A stretch of DNA of 64,000 nt, taken from NCBI RefSeq assembly GCF_016545825.1, contig NC_052612.1:42391738-42455737 (forward strand), in the 5' to 3' direction. Below are positions 50,837 to 61,093 of the stretch, one piece after another. A program made the position numbers and the translations under genes. The DNA comes from Eucalyptus grandis (lineage: Eukaryota > Streptophyta > Magnoliopsida > Myrtales > Myrtaceae). Position 1 is the first letter of the stretch. Each line of letters begins with the position of its first letter. The notes beneath the pieces were generated by a model that saw only the letters and a program-made list of their open reading frames with translations, was not told where the DNA came from and did not search any database.

Positions 50837-52576
50837 TCAGTTCAAGTCGTAAATGGCAATAAAAGGCCTCATCACCGACGCAATCCATAACTTATCATCC
50901 CTCTCTTCAACTTCGCTGAGGAACTGCACGGTCTTCCCCTCCGCGTCTTCCACCACTTCCAGAATTTCTCCTTCCTCACCCAGCTTGATGGCGATGGCAT
51001 CAGCTTTCCCTCCCACAACTAGCGAGTGCAGCTGCTGGAAGCTGATCGGCAGTCTTAGAGCGAAATTCCCAATGAGTGAACTGGAAAGAAAGAACCTACT
51101 GGCCGGTCCTTTCTTGGAGTGCAAGGCGACCCAGAACTCGCCTCTGGAGTTCCTCCTGATGTTGTCTGGGAAACCAGGCAACTCAGCAAAGATGTCCAAC
51201 TTTCCTGCATTAGGGCCCTTAAGCCAAAGCCTCAAGATTCGGTAAGTAGCGGTTTCCACCACCAGCAGAAACAAACCGTCTTTGCTCAACGCTACTCCGT
51301 TGGGAAAAGTGAGCCCTCGCAATAGGACTTTCAGTTCCTTGCTCGACTTATCATACTTCATTAGCCGGCCAGTTTTGTCTCCACTTAGACATGCACTCAG
51401 GAATTGTCTGGAAACACGAATTAGCAGCGATAAGTAGCTTCTTGTATGCATACGGAGAACAGGTTACAGTATCGACTATTCAGTCATTATAATGAAAAGA
51501 AGTTGGGTGCTGCTGTGGAGGTGCGACTATGACACTGAAAATCAGTTGACTGAACCATGACACTAATACGAATAACTTCCATGTAACAATTGGTTATCTT
51601 GTTTTCACATCCTAAACATGTAAAACTCGATACAGATAGTTATCTTGTTGAACTATCCCACGTTATTATGGACATAAGAGCCCATCGATATCCAGACATC
51701 TTTTTCTTAGTATTGATGTTGTCCGTGCTTTACCTTCTTTGGAAAGTTGTGCTCGAGTCTGTGAAGTAAATCACATCTTCGCTTTCATCGATGTCCAGAT
51801 CATTGGTGAGCCGGAAGGGTTTGCCTTCAGCTTCACTGGCCACCAGAGTAGCCAAACCACCATCTGGACCCACCACCATTAGCCCGAAGTACGCATCCGC
51901 AATATAGAGATCTCCAGTTTTCTTATCGAAACGTAGTCCTAGAGGCCTTCCACAGACATGCTCCAACTCCGGTGCAAATGGGCGAATGCAATCCTTCCTA
52001 GCAGCACAGCAAGTTGGTGACAGTCCGGACATTTCTTGACAACAATGGCGTCTAATGCTGAATATACTAAGAGCGCTCTAAAAATTAATATAATAAATGG
52101 CGGGGCTGACTGCATTTGAACAGATTGGTCATGTTCTCAGCCATGTTACTCAAATATATGAAATTTTGTGAATCAATATTCGCCAATGTACTGCGTGCCG
52201 GCTATGGAATGGAAGTAAAACCACGATGAGCAAACATGTCGACGATGAAGAGCGAAATCGCCATTCTATTGATTTAAATGTCGTACCTCCGTGAGGAAGT
52301 GAAAGCGAAGTCGACCCACCCACGCTCGTCGCCCTCCCACTTGAGGATCCGGCCGTCGGCGACGCCGGTGTACGGGCCACCGCCGCTCGGGTCGAAGGCG
52401 AGGCTCTCGGGCCCGAACGCTCCCGTGACGGGCACCACCCTGGAAGCGTGGAGGCAGTCGCGGGCTCCTGGGACAGGAGGCGGGTGGAGGAGGTGGGTCG
52501 GCGGGTTCAGAGCTAGGACGACGGCTGCGATTGCTAGTGCTATCCCGACTACCCCGAGCGTCGAAGCCATGGCCAC
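50837..52576 (-). CDS. Strictosidine synthase-like protein, copy A
   Basis: Exons 52576-52287, 51997-51734 and 51407-50837 (introns 289 and 326 bp, all GT-AG, phases as in copy 0) give 374 residues. MAMASTLGVVGIALAIAAVV is a signal peptide or anchor. Propeller motifs: AFGPESLAFDPSGGGPYTG, VCGRPLGLRFDKKTGDLYIA, YFTDSSTTFQRR, GDKTGRLMKYD, LTFPNGVALS, LPGFPDNIRRN. Two Cys 12 residues apart (DCIRP...EHVCGRP) sit where strictosidine synthases have their disulfide. The protein ends FIAIYDLN. A second Met lies two codons after the first. Its spacer neighbours are shared with other array members. The gene appears intact. Confidence 0.92.
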
Positions 52577-53279
52577 TTTTGCTCAGGCTCGAGCTCGAGG
52601 CTTGTTAAGTGAGCGAGGCGAGTCAAACGAACTATTATCAAGCTGATGGGTCTTCGCAGAATGACAGAAGGAAGGAGGGGCCGGTGCTGCTAGACTGCTA
52701 GAGGGTAGACAACGATCATCTACTTCCCGTTGTTGAATAATTCATTGATCGTTAATCCCGGACGAGATTTCTTGGAATTTTTTAATTTTTTTTGCTCTGA
52801 GGACAAAAAATGGTTCATCTGTTATTTAGTATGTTTAATGAGCACTTTAGAGACACTCACTGGCATTTATCTAATTTATAAGTGATGATTGGTCGAACTC
52901 GTAATCGGGCTATATTTTCCTCCATCATCATCGGTGCTTTACAAGATGTAGACATTGCACATGCAAATCTAATTAGGATTAAAATCACGAGTGTCCTTTG
53001 TCCGTGTTCGTAACAAATCAATTGGAGACTGGGAGAGAGGTTTCCTCGAACAAGAGACGCAAGAAAACACGAGCCCTAGTGACAGTTGTGTATATGGAGT
53101 CTGTAAGTAGAAACCGCATGTGAAATGTGGGGGTGATGTTTGAGGAGGGATCACAAAGCTTCGACATCCATTGATGAGAGTTCTCGAAATCCGTCAAACA
53201 AGCCCCCTAAGTTGAAATTGAAGAAATTCGTGGCAACGAAAGGCACGAAAACTAAAAAGCACGTGGAAAAGACAACACC
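52577..53279. other. SSL copy A promoter region
   Basis: Upstream flank of SSL copy A. The first ~170 bp resemble the region upstream of copy C (63,610-63,780), for example the AGCTGATGGGTCTTC block and the shared Cys/Ser-rich translation on the opposite strand, so these promoters are recent duplicates. The rest is AT-rich without recognised features. Confidence 0.55.
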
Positions 53280-54230
53280 TTCAAATTGACAAATTTTCTT
53301 TATTGAGATGGGGACATTTGTCAACAAAAATTCTACTAAAAATTCATGTCTAAGACTTCTTCTTTTCCCTAATAGGTGGCGTTGTGTATCTTATGTAATT
53401 GCCAATTACCGCCCACTATCATATCAACAAAACTGGCCTCAAATTTCTCGTCATATGTCTGCCCACTAATTTGTCCTTTTTCTATGTTCATTGGAGTCCG
53501 ATTGCCTTGTCTGCGTGTGTTTTTTTTTTTTTTTGATAATCTCCCTCGATTATTTATACATATATATATATATACAGTCCAATCCTTTTTGAGGGCTTGC
53601 AAATATTATATCATCATTGTCATAAAATATGGACCGTGAATTTGATAATACATACAGTGATAGGATCCCTTTTATGTCCTTAAACTTGTTATGTGTGCAT
53701 TTTCACTGTCATTTTGCCATAACTTACTTTCTTTTGGGTAAATAAAGGACTAGTTCCACTAGTACATTCTTCACCTCGACAATTGCTTTAATTATGTTAC
53801 CTTCAACAAAGTTAAGCGAGATATAAATATCAATTTATGAAATTTAACTTATAAAATGATACGACAAGACTCTTGTTGGATATATGAGCGTGACCAACTT
53901 ATTATTATTAATTTTGGTCAAATACCAGCTTATTCAAATGCATGGTTGTAATCTAGCCTGTTACTTTGTAAATCGATTTCATGAACTGAACTTTACTATT
54001 CTCGACGCTGCTCCTGCTAATAATCTACGCAAGCCATTAGCCGGTGATGGCAAGATCTATGCTCTATATGAAAATCTACTGCTGGGCAGTTAATCTGTTA
54101 GTATTCTTAGCCCACCACAGCACGCGCCCCCGAATTGACAAGGCAATGGATAGCTCGTAATAAGTAGCTGGTGAGGGATGCCGACCTACTTGAACTGATA
54201 CATTGAGAATAGAGTCGCCGTACAAACGTA
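53280..54230. repeat. Duplicated SSL 3'-flank spacer, copy 3 (diverged)
   Basis: Partial, more diverged relative of 48,780-50,480. Shared stretches include the TTATGTCCTTAAA block (53,671 and 49,150), TAGCCCACCA(C/A)A(G/A)CACGCGC (54,108 and 50,408) and GTAGCTGGTG followed by GATGCCGACCTAC (54,164 and 50,467). It lies downstream of the damaged SSL copy B. A (TA)n run sits near 53,560. Confidence 0.7.
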
Positions 54231-54302
54231 CTGCAACTTCTGCGAGGGAGTAGGTTTGGGGGACCTCGCACATCTAACCACATGCATAGACTAGGTAACC
54301 AA

Positions 54303-54845
54303 TGGCCTGTTTGTTTATTTATATATATATTTTTTTCAGGAACAAATTTTTTTATTATTTTGTTTATGAAAAATAAATATAAAATAGAAACGCGTTCGTT
54401 TATATTTTTATTTTCGAGAATAAATTTGTAACAGAAATAAAAGTAGAAAAAACTTATTTCTTATTTTTTAGAACACTTTTGAGAAACACTTATGTTTTTT
54501 TTTTTTCATTTTTATTCTTCTTTTTTTCTTTGGTTGGTTGTCGGCCTCGGCCATGGCCGACGATCTCGTCGGAGCGTCGCAGAATTTGGGCAAGGCCGCT
54601 GGCCATGGCCGAGGCCAGCGATTGGCCAAAAGAAAGAAAGAAAAAAAAAGAAGAATGAAGAAAATGAAAATTATTTAAAAATTAAAAGAAATAAAAAAAA
54701 TTATACAAGTTTACCAAACGCATTTCTGTTTTTAGAGTATAATTTTTTTGTAGTTATACTAAAAATTGTTCTCAAAACAAAAACAAAAAAAAACTATTTC
54801 TGTTCAAAAATTATTTTCCGGAATAGAAACATTATCAAACGCATT
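54303..54845. mobile_element. Hairpin-type MITE insertion with identifiable empty site
   Basis: A 543-bp AT-rich insertion interrupts sequence that is continuous in the paralogous spacer (GGTAACCAAGCCTCCC at 50,552-50,567). CCAA is present on both sides of the insert (54,299-54,302 and 54,846-54,849), the likely target duplication. The ends TGGCCTGTTTG and CAAACGCATT form short imperfect inverted repeats. The middle contains two near-palindromes around GGCCATGGCC in opposite arrangement, able to form a large hairpin. No transposase is present. Confidence 0.75.
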
Positions 54846-55570
54846 CCAAGCCTCCCTAACAATTCGTTCCAAGTCCTTTGGTACAACCATTGCAAATCTA
54901 ACTAGGAGTTTGATATATTGAACGCTTACGGATAACACGAAAAACAACTTCGACATGACTAAGTCGATAGCGAAAGGAAAAACAAGGAATGCCCGCTTTG
55001 TTTCTCGGTTGAAATGACGATGAAAAGGAGTATGATGAGATTGTGCACACGATGGACGCTTTAGCTGGATGAGAACAGGACACGGATCAATTTTACAGCT
55101 CAATAGAATACGTAGCTCAATTCAAATCATAAATGCCGATAAGAGGCCTCGTCACCGACCCGATCCACAACTTTATCATCCCTCTCTTCAACTTCGCTGA
55201 TGAACTGCACGGCCTTCCCCTCTTGTCTTGCGCTACTTCCAGAATTTCCCCCTCCTTGCCCAGCTTTACAGCGGTCGCTTCGGCTTTCCCTCCCACAAGC
55301 ATCAAATGCAAGCGTTGGAGGCTAACCGGCAGTCCTAGAGCAAAATTACCAATGCGAGATTCGGAAAGAAGGAACCTCAGGAATGGTCCTTTCTTGCCAT
55401 CCAAGGCGACCCAGAGCTCGCCTCCAGAGTTCCTTCTGATGCTGTCTGGGTAACTGGGCAACTCGGCAAAGATGTCCAACTTTCCTGCATTAGGTCCCTC
55501 AAGCCAAAGCCTCAAGATTCGGCCAGCAGCGCTTTCCGCCACCAACGGAAACAAACTGTCTTTGCTCAAT

Positions 55571-56201
55571 GCTAAACAGCAACAATTCGAACAATATCGA
55601 ATCAACACAACGGAATAAAATAATCTCTCATCTTGTGTAAACCTAATAGGAATCAATATAGTAGAGTAAAATAAATACCAAGCATGCGAATACAAGACAA
55701 TTTTTTACGTGAAAAACCTCCTCGATGTGAGGAGATAAAAAAACCAGAGTCCGCCCAAAATTCTTCACTATCAGCAAAATTGTTCTTCTCTAGCAAATAC
55801 TAAAGGTACATAGCAGCAAAGATCTCAAGAACATAATTCTTGGCAATACACATAAATTTCGCAAGAGATCAAGGATAAATCTGATCAAAAACGCAGGTTT
55901 AAAAACCTGATGTAGGGAGCTTCAAACAAAAACCAAACCGCTCATATTAATAAAATTGCGCCACGAACATGCTGACAAAATTTCAACTCAATCGGACCAC
56001 GAGTCAACCTCCAACGCTAGCTTGATGTAAATCAGATATTGCCCCAAATCCCAGATTTTTTGCTTTCTCTTTTTCTCTTATTTCTGTTTCCTTATGCGGC
56101 TACCACTCTATATATATAGTAAGAAACCCTATATCATCATATAACTTATCGTATGAGCTCAAGTCCTTTTTAAGCTTGCAACTAATTGGGCCTCCTCCAC
56201 A
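55571..56201 (-). mobile_element. LTR-like insertion in SSL copy B exon 3
   Basis: On the minus strand the insert starts TGTGGAGGAGGCCC and ends near GTTTAGCA. It contains a TATA box (CTATATATATAGAG) about 100 bp in, as in an LTR. It replaces about 28 bp of exon 3, so no target duplication can be shown, and the borders are set by comparison with copies A and C. No coding region. Confidence 0.6.
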
Positions 56202-57235
56202 TAGGACTTTTAGTTCCTTGCTCGACTTATTGTACTTCAATAGCCGGCCAGTTTTACCTCCACTTAGAAATGCATTCATGAAGTGTCTGGAAACATGAAT
56301 TAGCAGCGATAAGTAGCTTCTTGCATGCATCAATAGACATCACTGAGAACAGATTAGAGTATTGATTATTCATTCATCATAAGAAAAAGAAGTTGAGTGC
56401 TGCAATGGAGGCATGACCATGACACTGAAAATCAATAGAGATAGTAATCGGACTGTAACACTGATACGAATAACTTCCATATAACGATTAGTTACCTTGT
56501 TTCCACGTCCTAACCACGTACAAATCAACAAAGATATTTATCGTGTTGAACTATCCCACATTATAATGGATATTGGACCCATAGATATCCAGCCATCCTT
56601 CTCTTACTATTGATGATGTCTATGTCTTTTTTACCTTCTATGGAAAGTGGTGCTTGAGTCTGTGAAGTAAATCAAATCTTCGCTCTTACCGATATCCAAA
56701 TCATTCATGAACCGAAAGGGTTCGCCTTCAGCTTCATTGGCCACCAGAGTGGCCAAGCCACCATCTGGACCCACCGCCATTAGCCCAAAGTATGCATCTG
56801 CAACGTAGAGATCCCCAGTTTTCTTATCGAAATGTAATCCTAGAGGCCTTCCACAAACATGCTCCAACTCCGGTGCAAATGAGCGAACGCACTCCTTCAT
56901 AGCAGCACAACACCAAGTTGGTGACATTCTGGGCAAAATAAGCAAAAGGAAGCACAATATTGCTGGGAATATAGTGGATGAATGCTGACACTAAAGTTGG
57001 TTTTTGTTCGGTGGCCCCGGCAACTCCTCAAATTAGGGATGTTAGCGCTCCTGTGCTCTGTCCCAATGTTATGGATTTTCACCAAAATTTAATGATTATA
57101 ATACTTTCTGGAGAAATTAGCAGCGGCAGCAGAGCTTCCCATGCTGGGGCCTCTCAAATGTAATGCAAGTTACCATGAAACCCAAAAGGAACAAGCACTC
57201 AATCGAGCCAGAATTAGACCAGGGCTAATGTGGTC

Positions 57236-57290
57236 GGAACCATTTTCGTGTCATCCTTGTGCGGCAACTATTGATCTCTCGGGAGAGTCT
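57236..57290 (-). pseudogene. U6 snRNA-like remnant in intron 1 of SSL copy B
   Basis: The minus strand keeps the 5' stem-loop-like CTCTCCCGAGAGATC and the 3' part CCGCACAAGGATGACACG followed by AAAATGGTTCC, in U6 order. The central part of U6, including the ACAGAGA region, is deleted. It lies at the position equivalent to the more complete remnant in copy C. Confidence 0.65.
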
Positions 57291-57867
57291 AATCTGATAG
57301 CAACTTGATCAAGGACTCTATTCAAACAGAAAAAAGGTCATCAATCCAATCTAGAACGCTTTATGAACTGCATTTGTTTCTTGGACTGATAGTAATACGC
57401 ACAAAAGCTGAAAAGCACACCCGTCGGAATCACTTGCCTGGCAAAAAATAACACAAGTCTGTAAGTGATTTGGTGTATGGATTAGAATGGTCAAACATGT
57501 CAACGATGAAGAGTAAAATCACTATTTTATTGGAAAAAAAAGGGAAAGAAAAACCAAGTCGAGCACGAGGTTGAACGTCCAGCCTCCGAGAGGAAGTAAA
57601 AGTGAAGTCGATCCACCCGCGCTCGTCGCCCTCCCACTTCAGGACCCGCCCTTCGGCGAGGCCGGTGTATGGGCCCCCGCCGCTCAGGTCAAAGGCGAGG
57701 CTCTCGGGCCCGTGCGCTCCGGCGACCGGCACCACCATGGAAGCGTGGAGGCAGTCGCGGGCTCCCCGGACGGGAGGCGGGCGGAGGAGATGGGCCGGCA
57801 GGTTCAGAGCTAGGACGACGGCCACGACTGCCAGCGCCATGGTGGCCGCTCCGAGCTTCGAAGCCAT

Positions 57868-60836
57868 GGCCTCTTCTTGCACAGGCGATCGAGACGGAGC
57901 TGCTGCTGCTGCAAGCGAGACGGCTCGAGCTCCAGGCTTTTTCAAGGAAGCGAAAGGGAGTCAAACGTAGTAAAATCCAACCGACGTGTCTTTTCCAGAA
58001 GGACGGCAGGACTGATGATGAAGCTGGCGGGAGATCACCCATCTCCATATCGAATAACTGATCCGTCATTCATGCTGTTATAACTTTTTGTTAAACGTAT
58101 AACTTTTACTCAAACTTCATGAAATCAGCAATCATCCAACCTTTCGCTAAACAGAAGTTAATCAATTAAATAAGCAAATATTTCCAAGAGATTTCAATTT
58201 TCGAAGCGCTAATCCTTTTTGCTGACGCAATATAATTAGCCAAGTACAGAAAAATTTGCTCCATAGAAAAATTGGATGTGATTTAATGTGAAAGAAAAAA
58301 CTAATTCAGTTTGATGTGCAGCACAAAACTGAGTACAATGTTCGAGGTTGGGAGTCTAAACAAGATTCGACCAAGAGATTCGTTTAACTTATTCGGTTCC
58401 GCGGTCCTTGGAATATTCAAATTTGTCTGATTCGATTTTGAGTATAAAAAAATAGTTCCGAGCTTGAATGATTACATGTAAAATATGAAACAAAGTTAGA
58501 TGAAGTTTCGTGAGCCTCTTCCCATCCGGGCTTGAAAGATTACATGTACCTGAGCTGAGAAATCGCACTCCAAAGAAGATATGAGCTCGACCCATCTTGC
58601 GGAAAACCTGCAACTTCAAAATAAAAATCTTGCACGTCTTCCCATCTGAAACCACCTTGAACTCCCTCCTCCATCGCCCACTAATGCATAGCAAACTCAC
58701 AACCACCCCATTGATATTTCTCACCGGAAAACCCAATAAAATCCTTACAAATTTGGTTGCTTTTGTCCCCTTAATTTCACCTGATGATCCCAACACCCCC
58801 AAACTCTATCTTCAATCCATTCTCAATCCAAAGTCCTTTTCTCGTCATGTATCATACTCTTCCTCTTGCTCTGCCTCTGCCCTGGCCGTGCCAGAGCCGC
58901 TCTTACCGCCCCCCACTCCTTCCTGCACTGCTGCCCCCTACCTCTGGAACCTCTTGCCTCTCTTATGCTCCTGAGTAGGTGTCAAATGTGCTCTCGGTTG
59001 AGTGGTGGTCGAGCTACGAGTGCCCAGGATGGGCCTACGCGGTGAACAGTCAGTCGTATGCCGTCATCCGGCAACCTCGCCGAACTCCAGGCCCTTCGTC
59101 TCTCCAGTTCAAACTTGCTGCGGTGAGCTCGTTGGAGCGGAGCTTCCTCAGGGGTTGACGACCTAGAGGGAGGCGGTGCCAACGTCGGCGACGAAGAGGA
59201 GACCGATGAGATAGCGATCAAGGAGTGAGGGTGAAGATAGGAAGGAGAATAAGAGAGTGCTACAGTGCTTATGGCCATTTAGTGTGGGGTTTCAACTAAG
59301 TATACGGGAAACGTATTTTTGATCCCCGGAAAGGTTGTATTTTTCTTCACTTTTGTCATCCCTCTTATTGGTGATTAATAATATATAAATATCATACATG
59401 CGAACCTAACTAAAAATTTGGGTAATAGTTCTATTTGTAATCAACAAATTAAAAGCCTTTCTTCCGACAAGATGAAAGGGAAATATAACTACTTATAATA
59501 ATCTTGCAGATTGAGTTTGTATGTGAAAAATAAAAATTTGGCCATTTAACATGTAAAATCTTCGCACATTGTCTTATCAACCAAGGGTATTAGGCCGACA
59601 AGTCGGTTAATAAGACAATATGCAACAGGTCAACCTAGTAGGAATCTAAAGCTTTCAATAAGGGTTTCTAGCAAGAGTTTGGTTTCTTGACATCTGGCCT
59701 AAATGCATTCCTTATTTTAATATATAACTAGATGGGAATACAAGAAGTGACATTAGGAACTCCCATCCCTCGGGGTTCTTCCCCTATTTCTTCTCCTTTA
59801 AGCCTTCTAAAGACCCACTCAGGTCCAACATATAAAGTTTGTATATGAAAAGTAAATATTTAGCCATTTAGCATGTAAAATGTGAGGTCACATTCGAGGA
59901 GGTTCACCATGCTTCATCCATCATTGGAGGTAGGTTCCCCAAATCCCTCAAACTCTTCCTAAGTCCTCAAATAAACTCATGAAACTGTGACATCTTGTGC
60001 TCAGTTCCTATTCGGTACCATCACTTAGGAGGGCCAAAAGAAGTAATTAATTCATCACGGATCTTCTAGTCCGGAGATGAATATCGCCTCTACCTTAGAC
60101 GGGATCGGAAAAACAGATGTAGTTCGGTATGCGAAAATTAACTCGCGATGTCACGGTTCATCCCTGTCCAGCGAGATGCAGCAGCATGTTTTCTTTTTGC
60201 GTCCTTTGGTTCTTGTCTGTGCATGCATGCATGCACTCGGGGCCCACGAGAAGTCACAGCGAGCCCAAAATCCGAATCACCAGCCGACCCAATGGTCACT
60301 ACCAAAAGCCCATAATCCTGCCATGTCTTTGTGAACATCCACTTTACCTGATCTTCATCGTTCTAATCGAGATAAACACATTTAGTTCTTCCCAATGTGA
60401 GTTTAATAAAGCAACAAGCACGCTTGTACTCCCAGTCCAATGACATGGGGTTCGAATCACTTCATTCGTGCATCCTTTCAAGGCCGAGGACTTGGATCTG
60501 TACGCTTTGATATTTATTCGATGCAAACAAAATTGAAATCTCGAGTTTGTCTTAAAACATTTGTTTCACCATTAAAACTTTTCATACCACCTCAAGCTAC
60601 AGATGAGGATCCTCAATCTCGACAAGGCAAAATTACAATATGATTACTATTATATATAATTAAAAAAAAAAGGGGGGGAGGGGCCTCCCTTTTCTCACCT
60701 TTGAGAAAAGGGAGATAAATCTTCTTTAAGGGATTTTTACCCTGGCTATCCAAAATTACCAAGATAAAAATGGGACCTACGTAACTAGGCAAAGCAAAAA
60801 AACAAAAACCTTCAAAATTGAATCATCAAAAGGGCT
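57868..60836. other. Spacer between SSL copies B and C
   Basis: About 3 kb without a supported gene. Open frames near 58,597-58,974 (plus) and 58,982-59,278 (minus) are Ser/Pro/Leu-rich with no domain. Two ~50-bp direct repeats (59,507-59,560 and 59,828-59,880, sharing CCATTTA(A/G)CATGTAAAAT) flank about 270 bp that contains the inverted repeat 59,568-59,582/59,605-59,619. A short TGCA run lies near 60,220. Confidence 0.55.
60685..60714. repeat. Perfect 13-bp inverted repeat (hairpin)
   Basis: CTCCCTTTTCTCA and its exact reverse complement TGAGAAAAGGGAG are separated by a CCTT loop. It is preceded by a poly-A and poly-G run (60,662-60,683). Function unknown; it may be the end of a small inverted-repeat element. 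Confidence 0.85.
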
Positions 60837-60859
60837 AGAGAGAGAGAGAGAGAGAGAGA
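60837..60859. repeat. (AG)n microsatellite
   Basis: An uninterrupted AG run just before the conserved 3' flank of SSL copy C. Confidence 0.95.
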
Positions 60860-61093
60860 ATGGGAAAACGATTTTAAATATAACTAGGAGTTCTACTGAT
60901 TGAACTCTTACAGATAATGGGAAAACGACTTAGACAAGTGCAAATCGATAGAGAAGCTAAAGAACGAGAATACCCTCTGTTTCTTGGCAATGTCGACAAC
61001 AAAAAAGAGTACAATCAGATTGTGCACATGACAGACGCTTTAGTTGGATGAGATCAGGACACGGATTGACTTTACAACTCGACAATACATAAC

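Larger units (their letters stand above)
55117..57867 (-). pseudogene. Strictosidine synthase-like pseudogene, copy B
   Basis: Exon equivalents: 57867-57584, 56898-56635, 56286-56202 and 55573-55117. Several lesions are visible. The intron 1 donor is GC (AG/GCTGGA) where copies 0, A and C have GT. The intron 1 acceptor AG is AT (GCTGCTATG against GCTGCTAGG in copy A). Exon 3 is interrupted by about 630 bp of LTR-like DNA and has lost the segment that encodes the FPNG motif. Two compensating indels scramble about 15 residues near the C-terminus (around 55,160-55,235). Exon 1 keeps a clean signal peptide (MASKLGAATMALAVVAVVLA) and exon 2 is open, so decay may be recent. Confidence 0.88.

Noticed and set aside
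58597..59278. Ser/Pro/Leu-rich frames on both strands
   Set aside because: No motif, no splice context and no counterpart in the other SSL spacers.
60440..60480. GGTTCGAATC motif resembling a tRNA T-arm
   Set aside because: No matching acceptor, D-arm or anticodon arm upstream; no tRNA fold.
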